A stretch of DNA of 63,066 nucleotides from Kiritimatiellia bacterium (lineage in GTDB: Bacteria; Verrucomicrobiota; Kiritimatiellia; UBA8416; JADHWI01): contig JADHWI010000008.1 of assembly GCA_016783565.1 (NCBI GenBank), positions 1-63,066 of the forward strand. The letters are read 5' to 3'. The notes under the pieces are model-generated. The model had not been told where the DNA came from. It worked only from the letters and a program-made list of their open reading frames with translations, and searched no databases. Positions 51,999-61,171 of the stretch are shown in pieces. Each line of letters starts with the position of its first letter. Within the stretch, counting starts at the first letter, position 1. The position numbers were made by a program, and so were the translations under genes.

Positions 51999-52949
51999 TC
52001 AGGCATGATTGCGCAGTTTCAGCTCTGCCGGATGCGGGTCCAGATATACCTGATCGAGCAGGTATGGAGCCTGGTATTTCCGCACGTAGTGTTTCAGTAG
52101 AGTAATGGGGACAATTAAAGGAATCAGCTCCTGTCGATATTGCTCGATCATATTGAGAAGTTCCTGCTTTTCATCTGCAGAGAGGTATGTTTTCAAGTAA
52201 CCCATCATGTGCATGAGTACATTGGTATGTTTTTTTGTTGTAGGCAGCAGGTTCAATACGTTCAGCAACAGGGTTTCGTATTCGTTTCTCACGCGACTCA
52301 ATTCGCTTTGTGTTATTCTGACGGCAAGGAGCTGACCCATTGTTCGCAGCTTGGCGACGCTGTGAGCCATCAACAAATATTTGTGGGTTGCATGGAATTC
52401 TGTCAGCGCATGAATGGATCGCGATGAGGCCGTTGCGTCCCGATAGCGCGACATGGCAAACACGCGTTCGATGAAGTTCTCACGTAACCGCGGATCATTC
52501 AAACGGCCTTCGTCTTCAACAGGAAGCAGGGGAAATGCTTTCATGAAGGCGGCTGCGAATAAGCCCGAGCCCTTGCCTGACAGTCCGCCAGTTTCGCTGT
52601 AAACCTTGACGCGTTCCATGCCGCTGGACGGTGATCGTGATTTGAAAATGAATCCGGATAAGTTTTCTTTCCGGAGTTCACGAATTCGACAATGTGCCCA
52701 ATTTTGCATTTTTTCCGTGAGATCCACTTTTGTGCGTTGTGTCATTAGGCGTGGATTGTTCACATCCCCAACCAACCGCATTGCTTCGCGCGGCACCGGC
52801 AGACCGCATTCCACTTCAGGACAGACCGGTACGTAGTCGACGAACGTGCCCAGTGTATCGGTTAGAAAAGCATCGCGTTTGTGCTGCCCATCATAGCGTA
52901 CGCGTTGCCCCAGAAGGCACGCACTGATACCCATTCGGAGTCGGCCCAT
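51999..52949 (-). CDS. DUF523-DUF1722 fusion protein (YbgA-like C-terminus)
   Basis: The 316-residue protein has an N-terminal DUF523 domain with GISACLLGQRVRYDGQHKRD, VPVCPEVECGLPVPREAMRLV and FIFKSRSPSSGM, and a C-terminal DUF1722 domain (HATHKYLLMAHSVAKLRTMGQLLA). The cysteines may bind an Fe-S cluster, since DUF523 proteins act on thiouracil or related bases in some species. Such fusions are commonly next to photolyase genes. Its start overlaps the SDR stop (TAATG). Confidence 0.9.
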   Translation of the reverse strand: MGRLRMGISACLLGQRVRYDGQHKRDAFLTDTLGTFVDYVPVCPEVECGLPVPREAMRLVGDVNNPRLMTQRTKVDLTEKMQNWAHCRIRELRKENLSGFIFKSRSPSSGMERVKVYSETGGLSGKGSGLFAAAFMKAFPLLPVEDEGRLNDPRLRENFIERVFAMSRYRDATASSRSIHALTEFHATHKYLLMAHSVAKLRTMGQLLAVRITQSELSRVRNEYETLLLNVLNLLPTTKKHTNVLMHMMGYLKTYLSADEKQELLNMIEQYRQELIPLIVPITLLKHYVRKYQAPYLLDQVYLDPHPAELKLRNHA

Positions 52950-53737
52950 TAGTTTTTACCTCTTTGCTGATTGTCGGGATGCCGAGTCAGGGTATCGACA
53001 AGAATTCGGTTTCGTAATCGGCTTGGTAGATTGGCAATGGTCAAGATCAGCAACATAAATCGCAGAGGAAATGCAATCTCGTGTTTTCGTTTGCGCATTC
53101 CCCGTATGATGTATGCGGCTGCCATGTCGCTGCTAATGCAGAAAGGCATGGCAAAGTCATTTTTATCTGTCAGAGGTGTTTTTACAAATCCCGGGCAGAT
53201 AATGGACACCGCAATTTTCTCACGTGCGAGATCAATACGTAGTGCCTGAAGGAAGTGGCGTATGGCTGCCTTGCTGCTACCGTAAGCTTCCGCTCGCGGG
53301 AGCCCGGTGTAGGCGACCGTACTGCTCATTCCCACCAGATAAGGATGGTTGGCGTTGCGCAGCATCGGTAGGACAGCTTCTACGCCATAGACAAGGCTGA
53401 AGTAGTTGATTTCCATGACGCGTCGAACAATTTCGGCATCGAACGCATGCACGTTGATATACTCACAGGTTCCCGCATTGAGTACTGCTATGTCCAGCCC
53501 CCCTATTTCGCGTTTAATCCAATGTGCCGCTTCCTTGTTCTCCTGTCGTGATGCCACATCAAAAGGCAGGCAATGAATGTGATTGGGGCACAACGCACGA
53601 GTCTCCTGAAGCCGGGTTTCATTGCGTCCGGAAGCAATGACCGTGTTGCCGCGTTTAGCCAGTGCCACGGCCAAGGCTTGTCCGATTCCTGAACTTGCCC
53701 CTGTCACCCAGATTCTGTTGTCTGATAGGGCATGCAT
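52949..53737 (-). CDS. Short-chain dehydrogenase/reductase
   Basis: The 262-residue protein has the NAD(P)-binding TGASSGIGQAL, the NAG motif (AVLNAGTCEY), catalytic Ser in VGMSSTVAYTGLP and YxxxK in AYGSSKAAIRHFL. The C-terminal part adds a hydrophobic segment (FMLLILTIANLP) that may attach to a membrane. The substrate is unknown, likely lipid-linked given the neighbours. Confidence 0.9.
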   Translation of the reverse strand: MHALSDNRIWVTGASSGIGQALAVALAKRGNTVIASGRNETRLQETRALCPNHIHCLPFDVASRQENKEAAHWIKREIGGLDIAVLNAGTCEYINVHAFDAEIVRRVMEINYFSLVYGVEAVLPMLRNANHPYLVGMSSTVAYTGLPRAEAYGSSKAAIRHFLQALRIDLAREKIAVSIICPGFVKTPLTDKNDFAMPFCISSDMAAAYIIRGMRKRKHEIAFPLRFMLLILTIANLPSRLRNRILVDTLTRHPDNQQRGKN

Positions 53738-53761
53738 ATGATTTCCTTTCCAGTGATAGCG

Positions 53762-54316
53762 TCATGGAATATCTGCCAGCAGTTGTGCTTTCAAACGATC
53801 GTCCAAGGGGTTCTTTCCCAACCACACACCGAAATAGGCAGACGCAAAGGCAGAGCCTTTGATTGTGCCCTGTGGTTGCCCGTTCAGGCTCAGCGTTGTT
53901 CCTTCTCCAGGCACATAGAGAAGCATGTAATTATCTTGTTTTTTTACATCCTGATACAGTGCGTGCAGTGTATCAATTTTATCTTTCAGGGCTGTGATTT
54001 CAGTTTTGGACAGATTTTGTCGCAGTGCTTTCCATGCGGCTGCGGCAAATTGGTCAGCGCGAATAGGGTGGACATAGTGCAGTTTCAGGCAACGGGGTAT
54101 ATCCGTTAGAATCTCTTCTTTTCGTATGTCTTCTGGGGCATAGAAAGCAATGTCGCACCCTTTAATCCACCAGCGACGCAAGGCTCCGACTCCAAGACGG
54201 TGTATGACATGTGGCCCTGCTTGCAATGTGGGCTCAAAGAGCTCAGTTGCCAGTCCGGTGGTGCTGCATGCTAATAACATAAGAGTCAGGGATAGGTTGT
54301 GTCGTAGTCTGGTCAT
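53762..54316 (-). CDS. Chalcone isomerase-like periplasmic protein
   Basis: The 184-residue protein has a signal peptide (TRLRHNLSLTLMLLACSTTGLA) and a chalcone-isomerase-like fold: VGALRRWWIKGCDIAFYAPED, PRCLKLHYVHPIRADQFAAAAW and YFGVWLGKNPLDDRLKAQLL. Bacterial members do not make flavonoids and probably bind fatty-acid-like ligands. The ATG at 54316 overlaps the DUF2878 stop by four bases. Confidence 0.85.
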   Translation of the reverse strand: MTRLRHNLSLTLMLLACSTTGLATELFEPTLQAGPHVIHRLGVGALRRWWIKGCDIAFYAPEDIRKEEILTDIPRCLKLHYVHPIRADQFAAAAWKALRQNLSKTEITALKDKIDTLHALYQDVKKQDNYMLLYVPGEGTTLSLNGQPQGTIKGSAFASAYFGVWLGKNPLDDRLKAQLLADIP

Positions 54317-54870
54317 GCTGCTTTCCCGGTCTCCACGGATGTATCGAGACGTTTCAATAGGCTGAAGCATACTACACAAACGCAGCCCCAGGCGAGTGCG
54401 AGGACCACCAGTGATAGGATGATATGGGCGTGCAGTTCAATGGCTCCAAGACGGGCTCCACTCCAATACGCTAGTGGACCACCGATTGCGCCTATGCACC
54501 ACTGAGTTGCCGGTTTGTCACACAAATAGGTCAGTGTCGTCTTCATGAACGTGGCAAAGGCAATCCATAGGCCGATCAACCAGAGCGGGGGAAAGGGGAA
54601 AGGGATAACATTTCGAGCTGGATCGATGATACCGACCAGTGTGAGGAACGTGTCCATGATCATGCCAATGCAGACGGTGAGCATGACAAAGACTATACTC
54701 TTGGTGAAAGTGTTCCGAAAGAGCTTCAGTTGCAGTGCGGCAATCAGGGGAGTAGCGATTGTTACGGTGATCGACCAGTGGCTGCCCGCTGAGATAACAA
54801 GGGCGATCCAGAGAATCTGGAATATGACTGCGTGGAATAACTTTGCAGCAATTTCTCCTCGTACATTCAT
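54313..54870 (-). CDS. DUF2878 membrane protein
   Basis: The 185-residue protein has about five membrane helices and the family's features: FQILWIALVISAGSHW, GMIMDTFLTLVGIIDP, FPPLWLIGLWIAFATFM and GGPLAYWSGARLGAI. The function is unknown, but it regularly occurs with Cfa-like and DUF1365 genes. The ATG at 54870 overlaps the Cfa-like stop. Confidence 0.88.
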   Translation of the reverse strand: MNVRGEIAAKLFHAVIFQILWIALVISAGSHWSITVTIATPLIAALQLKLFRNTFTKSIVFVMLTVCIGMIMDTFLTLVGIIDPARNVIPFPFPPLWLIGLWIAFATFMKTTLTYLCDKPATQWCIGAIGGPLAYWSGARLGAIELHAHIILSLVVLALAWGCVCVVCFSLLKRLDTSVETGKAA

Positions 54871-56141
54871 GGCAATGCTCCCAATGGTAATGTCGGGGGC
54901 GTACACCCCGGCTTTCCAAAGACCCAGTGTACATCTCCTGTCCATCGTTGAGAAAAACCTGCCTCACAGAAGACCAGGTAGAAGATCCACATGCGAATGA
55001 ACTCTTCAGACATTCCTAGATCTCTGACTGCATCCAGTTGTGTGACAAATCTCTGATGCCAGGCATGTAAGGTGCGAGCATAATGAGGTGTAATATCTTC
55101 CATGCTCAGGAGAAACATATCTGTAACCTTGGCCGCACGTTCACATACACGGGTTACCGAGAGCAGATGGCTTCCGGGAAATATGTATTTATTGATGAAA
55201 CTGCCTGTCCGGCGATGAGCGTTATAGCGATCGTCTGAAACCGTGATTCCTTGAATCAGCATCATGCCATCATCTTGAAGCAAGCTGCTGCATTTCGCGA
55301 GATAGACATCAAGGTAGTCGTGTCCAACCGCTTCAATCATCTCGATAGAAACAAGTTTGTTGTAGCTTCCTTCAAGGTCTCGATAGTCCTGATCCAGAAC
55401 CGTTACCAACTCTTCAAGCTTTTCGTCGCGAACACGCTCCTTGGTTTTGAGGTATTGTTCACGTGCGATTGTGGTGGTGGTTACTCGACAGCCATAGTGC
55501 TTGGCTGCGTGAATGGCAAATCCCCCCCATCCGGTGCCAATCTCAATCAACGTATCATGACGCGATAGATTTATTTTGCGACAGATGCGGTCGAATTTGG
55601 CTACGGACGCTTCGTGCAGTGTACTCGTAGGTGTTTCAAATATTCCAGATGAGTAGGCCATCGTTTCGTCCAGGAAGAGTGAGAAGAAATCGTTGCCCAG
55701 ATCATAGTGAGCCCTAATGTTTTTGAGGCTGCCGTTTGGTGAATTATGATTGAAGCTGTGCAGCACGGATTCTAATTTTTCTCGAAACCAAGCCCAGCCA
55801 GAGTCAAGCTTTTCATAAAGCGCGGGGGCTGCAAGTACCACTTCGATAAGTGTTAACAGGTCGTCACAATCCCAATATCCCAGAATGTAACTTTCGGCAG
55901 CGCCGGTTGTGCCAGTGAGAAGAATGTGGCTGTAGCAGCGCGGATTGTTGATTCTTATAACAACCCGGCGCTCAACCGGAGTCTGCTGTTCGATTATAAT
56001 GAGGGTATCCTCTTGTGTCGTGACCAGGCAGTTGTCGAGGAGGGCCAGCCTCTTGAGCAGGAGTTTGCGGGCCCAAATATCAAATCGAGAGGCACGACCT
56101 TTGAGTCTATTCGAATCTGGCGGCTTTATTCTGTGTTGCAT
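54867..56141 (-). CDS. Cyclopropane-fatty-acyl-phospholipid synthase-type methyltransferase
   Basis: The 424-residue enzyme transfers a methyl or methylene group from SAM to unsaturated acyl chains. It has an N-terminal lipid-binding domain and the methyltransferase core: IRAHYDLGNDFFSLFLDETMAYSSGIF, LIEIGTGWGGFAIHAAKHYG, SIEMIEAVGHDYLDVY, QGITVSDDRY and NKYIFPGSHLLS. The ATG at 56141 has AAGGA five bases upstream; the gene overlaps the DUF1365 gene by 35 bases. The product may be a cyclopropane, a branched or a furan-type precursor chain. Confidence 0.9.
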   Translation of the reverse strand: MQHRIKPPDSNRLKGRASRFDIWARKLLLKRLALLDNCLVTTQEDTLIIIEQQTPVERRVVIRINNPRCYSHILLTGTTGAAESYILGYWDCDDLLTLIEVVLAAPALYEKLDSGWAWFREKLESVLHSFNHNSPNGSLKNIRAHYDLGNDFFSLFLDETMAYSSGIFETPTSTLHEASVAKFDRICRKINLSRHDTLIEIGTGWGGFAIHAAKHYGCRVTTTTIAREQYLKTKERVRDEKLEELVTVLDQDYRDLEGSYNKLVSIEMIEAVGHDYLDVYLAKCSSLLQDDGMMLIQGITVSDDRYNAHRRTGSFINKYIFPGSHLLSVTRVCERAAKVTDMFLLSMEDITPHYARTLHAWHQRFVTQLDAVRDLGMSEEFIRMWIFYLVFCEAGFSQRWTGDVHWVFGKPGCTPPTLPLGALP

Positions 56142-56913
56142 ACGGATCCTTATCATCTCCAGAGCGGCGGGTGGGGTGCTCAATGAATGGGACGCGCTTG
56201 ACCCATAAGCACAGCGCCTGCCAGTGAATCATGGTGATTACTTTGTAGGTTGTCAGAGGGTGAGCGGCAAGCGTACGTGCAAGATTCTTTGCAGTGATGT
56301 CGAGTCGACTCAAACTCAGTGTGGCATCAAAAACTTTTCCGGAGTGGTCGTGATTTTGCATGTGTATGTGCAGAGATTTGCCGGGTTCGGTGAAACGCCA
56401 ATCGTTGGTGATGTCCATTGGCATGAATGGTGATACATGGAATTGTTTCGGGAAAATATAGCGTTTTCGTGTGTTGTCATTCTGATTCATGGATTCGGGT
56501 AGCACGTAGGCATGCCGTTCACCCCATGGCGTGTTCGTGATTTCAGCGATGATGGTTTCTACACGTGTGTCAGTACGATCATAGCAATAGTAGAACACGA
56601 CAGGATTGTAGCAGTAGCCAAAGTAGGCCATATGGCAGAGCATGCGGATGGGGCCGGTGACCTCGACTCCGGCCTGGTGTTTAACCCGGTATCGTATGGC
56701 TTCGCTTAGCGGCAGATCTCGCGGTCCCAGGTAGTCGCGTCGACGCCATGTGGCAACATTGTTTTTCTCGTATGACCACAGTCTGTAGCTGTCGAAAAGG
56801 TGTGGCAGCTCATCCAGATCAAGATACATCATGAATAGGGAGTACTGAAAAGCATGTGTCACAGGTCGGTGTCGGCGATGTCGAACCTTGCCGTTGTAAA
56901 TGCAACTGTTCAC
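56107..56913 (-). CDS. DUF1365 family protein
   Basis: The 268-residue protein has the family's conserved segments: IYNGKVRHRRHRPVTHAFQYSLFMMYLDLDEL, YFGYCYNPVVFYYCYD, TNTPWGERHAYVLP, KQFHVSPFMPMDITNDWRF and YKVITMIHWQALCLWVKRVPF. It is found beside FAD oxidases and Cfa-like enzymes and is thought to act with them on membrane lipids. The start is GTG at 56913, overlapping the previous stop as GTGA. Confidence 0.9.
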   Translation of the reverse strand: MNSCIYNGKVRHRRHRPVTHAFQYSLFMMYLDLDELPHLFDSYRLWSYEKNNVATWRRRDYLGPRDLPLSEAIRYRVKHQAGVEVTGPIRMLCHMAYFGYCYNPVVFYYCYDRTDTRVETIIAEITNTPWGERHAYVLPESMNQNDNTRKRYIFPKQFHVSPFMPMDITNDWRFTEPGKSLHIHMQNHDHSGKVFDATLSLSRLDITAKNLARTLAAHPLTTYKVITMIHWQALCLWVKRVPFIEHPTRRSGDDKDPYATQNKAARFE

Positions 56914-58178
56914 AGTGTATCCTTGTTTGTGGAAAGTGAGACCCCAAACGGGCGGCAAGCTGACAGTGCACTCTTTACACCATCTTCGTGGAAGCCGTAC
57001 CCCCAGTAAGCGCCTGCAAAATGAAGTCTATCGGCACCGCTGATTTCAGAATGTCGCCTTTGGGCAGTGACTCCAGCATGCGTATAGATTGGGTGAGACT
57101 CCTTATAGCAAGCAATTGTCTTTTTGGGCGCAATGGATTCATTCTGGTTCAACGTGACTAGAAACTCCTGTTCAGACGTGATGTTCTGCAGGATGTTCAT
57201 GTCGTAGGTGACGGTACAGCGTGAGGTGTGATCCCGTGGCACGGTGTAGTTCCAGCTTGACCAGGTCTGCCGGTGCGCTGGCATAATGGATGTGTCGGTA
57301 TGCAACGTGACATTACTGGGTTGATAGGGCAGGGCTCCCAGCACCGCCTTCTCATCCGCTGTTGGGTATGCAATCATTGACAAAGCCTGATCACTATGCA
57401 CGGCAAGGACAACTTCGTCATAGCGCCGCTCCTGTCCATCGCGGGAGAACACCTTAATGCCTTCCGAACATCGTTCCACAGAGGTTACCTCTGTATGTGT
57501 AAACACTCGGTCCTTGAAAGGTGCAATCATTTTGCTCACGTAGCGATCAGATCCATCCGTGATGGTATACCACTGCAGCAGTTCTGCTTCGCTAAGGAAA
57601 CCATGGTTCTTGAAGAATGTTATAAACGTCACCAGTGGAAAATCTCCGAATGCATCGGGATCTGCCGACCATATGGCCGCACCGAATGGAATGATAAATT
57701 GGTCCACAAAATAGCGCGAATAGCCCTTTGTCGAGAGATAAGCACCCAGCGTCATATCCAGACAGGCAGGATCGTTCAGCAAAGAATCAAATTCTTTTCG
57801 GAAACGTCTGATTTCAAGAAGCATTCTCCAGAATGGCGGGGAGAAGAGATTCTTGCGCTGAGCAAAAATTGAATTCCAAGTTTCAAATCCATACTCAAGA
57901 CCGGTTCGTTTACAGCAAACGCCGAAGCTCATATATGTGGGTTGATACGGGACGCCAAGTGTTTCCATGAGTCCAACAAAATTTGGATAGTTTTCTTTGT
58001 TGAACACGATGAAACCGGTATTGATGCGGTAGGGACCGCCGGGAAGATCCACGTCTTCTGTGTGAGTATGCCCGCCAATATAGTTGTTCATTTCGAGCAG
58101 TTCGATGTCGTGATCCTGATGCAGAAGATAGGCCGAAGTGAGTCCCGAAATGCCACCGCCGATAATCCCGATTCTCAT
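56910..58178 (-). CDS. FAD-dependent amine-oxidase-fold protein
   Basis: The 422-residue flavoprotein has the dinucleotide motif IGIIGGGISGLTSAYLL, the second-strand Glu in IELLEMNNYIGGHTHTED and a terminal FAD contact in LHFAGAYWGYGFHEDGVKSA. Relatives in this gene order act as fatty-acid desaturases or oxidases; that is an inference. The ATG at 58178 has GAGGG eight bases upstream. It runs into DUF1365 with a four-base overlap. Confidence 0.9.
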   Translation of the reverse strand: MRIGIIGGGISGLTSAYLLHQDHDIELLEMNNYIGGHTHTEDVDLPGGPYRINTGFIVFNKENYPNFVGLMETLGVPYQPTYMSFGVCCKRTGLEYGFETWNSIFAQRKNLFSPPFWRMLLEIRRFRKEFDSLLNDPACLDMTLGAYLSTKGYSRYFVDQFIIPFGAAIWSADPDAFGDFPLVTFITFFKNHGFLSEAELLQWYTITDGSDRYVSKMIAPFKDRVFTHTEVTSVERCSEGIKVFSRDGQERRYDEVVLAVHSDQALSMIAYPTADEKAVLGALPYQPSNVTLHTDTSIMPAHRQTWSSWNYTVPRDHTSRCTVTYDMNILQNITSEQEFLVTLNQNESIAPKKTIACYKESHPIYTHAGVTAQRRHSEISGADRLHFAGAYWGYGFHEDGVKSALSACRPFGVSLSTNKDTL

Positions 58179-58192
58179 GCGTTCGCCCTCAC

Positions 58193-58600
58193 TCAGGTTG
58201 ATGTGCAATGTAGCCCAACTGCATAACCGACCAACCCGATTACAGTACTAATCGTGATTCCCCACAGGATGTCCACCGCAACAACAATGGCTGGCCAATC
58301 GCGAATCGTTGCCCAGTTGGTTAGATCGTAGGTCCCGTATGTAAAAAGGCCGAATAATGCCGCAGAAAGAATAAGCTTGGGTAGCGATGCTTCGGAAAGC
58401 GAAGGAAGAACGGCGAAGTACACGACCCCGGCAGCATGTAGCATATAGAATGCCGCTGCGGCTCCCCATACAAACTGTTCGGCAAACAGGTAGCCAAGAT
58501 GTTTTTGATAAAAGTTCCGCGCAATAACACCCAGCCAGAGCCCATCAAGAATAAGAACAATTGGTATGCAGGCAAGATAGATTCGCAGAGAGATTCCCAT
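58193..58600 (-). CDS. DUF2177 membrane protein
   Basis: The 135-residue protein has four membrane helices and the family pattern: LDGLWLGVIARNFYQKHLGYL, LFGLFTYGTYDLTNWATIRDWP and VDILWGITISTVIGLVG. The function is unknown; the gene is a regular member of this cluster. It is first in the unit that runs down to the SDR gene. Confidence 0.9.
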   Translation of the reverse strand: MGISLRIYLACIPIVLILDGLWLGVIARNFYQKHLGYLFAEQFVWGAAAAFYMLHAAGVVYFAVLPSLSEASLPKLILSAALFGLFTYGTYDLTNWATIRDWPAIVVAVDILWGITISTVIGLVGYAVGLHCTST

Positions 58601-58711
58601 TATCCTACTTCTTTCTTGTCTCTTATCTGTGAGCGGCTAACAATCTTACGTTACCTTTGATCGCCATTTATATTCAATAATTCAAGTTCAAAATAGTTGC
58701 ATGTCTTATGT

Positions 58712-59620
58712 TTATGATATGAGGCATTCTTGCAGTGCCTCGGCCAGTTTCGGAGTTTGCCAAGTGAATTTAATTTCTTTAAGCCGCTTTGGGCGCACGT
58801 CAAGATCTGCCAGTATGGTTTCAGTGCCCATTTGGCCGAAGAGCATTTTTATTAAAAAGGCTGGTATTGGAAATAGGGTAGGGCGGTGCAGAACTTTTCC
58901 GAGTGTTTTGGTGAAGGTGATGTTTGTTGCCGATTGCGGTGCTACGGCATTGATGGGGCCAGCTAGCCCGGAGTCCTCGACGGCGCGGATGTATACGGCC
59001 ACCAAGTCGTTAAGCGCTATCCAGCTCATATGTTGCGCTCCAGAACCGATGCGACCGCCCACGCCGGATTTGAACGGCAGGAGCATCTGGGCCAGCGCTC
59101 CTCCGGTAGCCGAGAGAGCAATCCCGGTCCGAACGAAAACAACTCGGCTTCCATTGTCGATTAATGGTGCAGCAGCAGCTTCCCATTTGCTACATACTTC
59201 TGCAAGAAAGCCTGACCCTGAGGGGCTGTTCTCATCGACAGTGCCTACAGGTTTGTTTTCATAGTAATTAATCCCGGATGCACAGATAAATGCGGGGCGG
59301 TTAGGTGTTGAGAGGATCGCGTTTGCCAGCATGCTTGTCCCTGATACGCGACTCTCGAGAATGCGCCGTTTTGCTTTTGCCGACCATCGCTGGGCAATGG
59401 GCTCACCGGCAAGATGCACTACGCAGTCAACGTCATCGAGTGTGCTTGCGTCCATGGTCCCCGCCGGCACATCCCACAGGAAATCACCGCTGCGGCGTGA
59501 GAGCGTGCGCACCGTGTGTCCACGCGCTTTCAAAGCGTCCACAAGTGGTTGCCCCACCAGGCCGGTTGCACCGGTGACAAGTACTGCTTGATGACGAACG
59601 CTATCGCGGTTCTTGGTCAT
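58712..59620 (-). CDS. TIGR01777-type NAD-dependent epimerase/dehydratase
   Basis: The 302-residue Rossmann-fold protein has VLVTGATGLVGQPLVDALKARGHTV, VVHLAGEPIAQRWSAKAKRRILESRVSGT, FICASGINYYENKP, KSGVGGRIGSGAQHMSWIALNDL and a C-terminal DUF1731-type segment (LHRPTLFPIPAFLIKMLFG). It is often next to DUF2177, DUF1365 and Cfa-like genes. It has its own promoter region, since 111 bases separate it from the DUF2177 start. Confidence 0.92.
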   Translation of the reverse strand: MTKNRDSVRHQAVLVTGATGLVGQPLVDALKARGHTVRTLSRRSGDFLWDVPAGTMDASTLDDVDCVVHLAGEPIAQRWSAKAKRRILESRVSGTSMLANAILSTPNRPAFICASGINYYENKPVGTVDENSPSGSGFLAEVCSKWEAAAAPLIDNGSRVVFVRTGIALSATGGALAQMLLPFKSGVGGRIGSGAQHMSWIALNDLVAVYIRAVEDSGLAGPINAVAPQSATNITFTKTLGKVLHRPTLFPIPAFLIKMLFGQMGTETILADLDVRPKRLKEIKFTWQTPKLAEALQECLIS

Positions 59621-59877
59621 AAATACCTGCAATTATTGTGAATGCATGAGCATTTACGCTGTTTGCAACATTCTTTATTCCAAACCTTAGAATCTGAACC
59701 ACTGGCATTCCATGGGGACGCCAGTCTATTATTTCCCATTATCAGGAAGTATCGCTTTGCGTAACCCTCAAACGCGATAATTAATTATCGGGCATTTTGA
59801 AGTTATGTCGATAGAAATGGAGGCATTTGCGTTATCTCCACACACTCTCATGCCAATGGAAGCACAAAGCTTCCGGC

Positions 59878-60000
59878 TCAGGCAGATCTACCCACCCAGT
59901 GGATATTCTCGAAGAGGGTGACCTCGTTGGCGCTGTCCCAGTAGGCCGCGTCACCGTATTCGGTGCCACCGTTAGGTTGACAGAACTTCTGTTTGGGTGG
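59878..60000 (-). pseudogene. Possible remnant of the C-terminal end of a lost gene
   Basis: On the minus strand about 38 codons ending in TGA at 59878 read QPNGGTEYGDAAYWDSANEV and then TLFENIHWVGRSA. This has protein-like composition, but no start codon or longer frame is seen. It may be the tail of a gene whose body was lost. The rest of the 59621-60096 gap shows nothing recognisable apart from the region before the 60097 gene. Confidence 0.3.
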
Positions 60001-60096
60001 TGTTAATGGTCTAATAAAAAATGAAAATGCGAATGGGTGAGATCTGAGTTATGGTGTAGCTTTGACAGAACACTGTTTTGATCAGGGAGACGAACA

Positions 60097-61140
60097 ATGA
60101 AGGCTATGAAACTAACCGGTATCCGCCAGATGAAACTCATGGAAGTCCCGACTCCGGAGATCGTCAACGGCAATGACGTACTGATTCGTATAAAGACCGT
60201 TGGTGTTTGTGGATCGGACGTGCACTACTACGAAACCGGACAAATTGGTTCGCAGCTCGTAGAGTATCCCTTTGCGGTTGGTCATGAAGGCTCCGGTGTG
60301 GTGGAAGCTGTTGGTAAGGAGGTAACCCGCGTGAAGCCGGGCGACCACATCGCTATCGAGCCGGCCATGTCATGCGGTGCGTGTGACCAATGCAGGGCAG
60401 GGCGTCCGCACACATGCCGCAAGCTGCGCTTTCTTGGTTGCCCGAAGCAGGCCGAAGGCTGCCTTTCTGAATACATTGTGATGCCGGAAGCATGTTGCTT
60501 CAAGGTCAGCGACAAAACCACCTTCCACGAAGCCGCTATCTCCGAGCCTTTGGCGATCGGTGTTTACGCCGTCAAGCAGTCCCTCCTTATGCAGGGAGCC
60601 AAAGTGGGCATTCTGGGAACGGGCTGTATTGGTCTAAGCGTGTTGCTTCCCGCCAAAGCGCAGGGTGCTGAAAAAATCTACGTCACGGATAAAATTGACA
60701 GACGGCTGGATCTAGCCCTGAAGGTCGGCGCGGTCTGGGGAGGCAATCCGGACAAGGAAGATGTTGTTGCGACTGTTGCCGAACTCGAACCCGGCGGGCT
60801 CGATGTGGTTTTCGAATGCTGTGGCGAACAGGATGCCCTGGACCAGGCGATTGAAATGCTCAAACCCGGCGGCAAACTACTGCTGATCGGCATCCCGCCG
60901 ACCGCGAAACGCGTCTCCTTCCTGATTGACAAACTGCGCCACAAAGAGATCTGTATTCAGAACGTTCGCCGTCAGAATCATTGCGTACAAGCGTCGCTCG
61001 ACATGATGGATCGGGGCGATTTCGACGTCAATGTGATGGTTACCCACCGTTTTCCATTTGATCAGGCACAGGCCGCCTTCGACCTCGCTGCCTCCTATGA
61101 AGACGGTGTCCTTAAGGCGATGATTGATTTCCCGGAATAA
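60097..61140 (+). CDS. Zinc-dependent polyol dehydrogenase (sorbitol/xylitol dehydrogenase-like)
   Basis: The 347-residue medium-chain dehydrogenase has the catalytic zinc ligands in CGSDVHYYETGQIG and GHEGSGVVEAVGKEV, the structural zinc Cys cluster (CGACDQCRAGRPHTC) and the Rossmann motif VGILGTGCIGLSVLL. The HYYETG segment is typical of sorbitol and xylitol dehydrogenases, which oxidise polyols with NAD. GGGAGA lies before the ATG. It stands alone. Confidence 0.9.
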   Translation: MKAMKLTGIRQMKLMEVPTPEIVNGNDVLIRIKTVGVCGSDVHYYETGQIGSQLVEYPFAVGHEGSGVVEAVGKEVTRVKPGDHIAIEPAMSCGACDQCRAGRPHTCRKLRFLGCPKQAEGCLSEYIVMPEACCFKVSDKTTFHEAAISEPLAIGVYAVKQSLLMQGAKVGILGTGCIGLSVLLPAKAQGAEKIYVTDKIDRRLDLALKVGAVWGGNPDKEDVVATVAELEPGGLDVVFECCGEQDALDQAIEMLKPGGKLLLIGIPPTAKRVSFLIDKLRHKEICIQNVRRQNHCVQASLDMMDRGDFDVNVMVTHRFPFDQAQAAFDLAASYEDGVLKAMIDFPE

Positions 61141-61171
61141 GCGCCCTGCGCAATGTCAATAACAACGCGAG

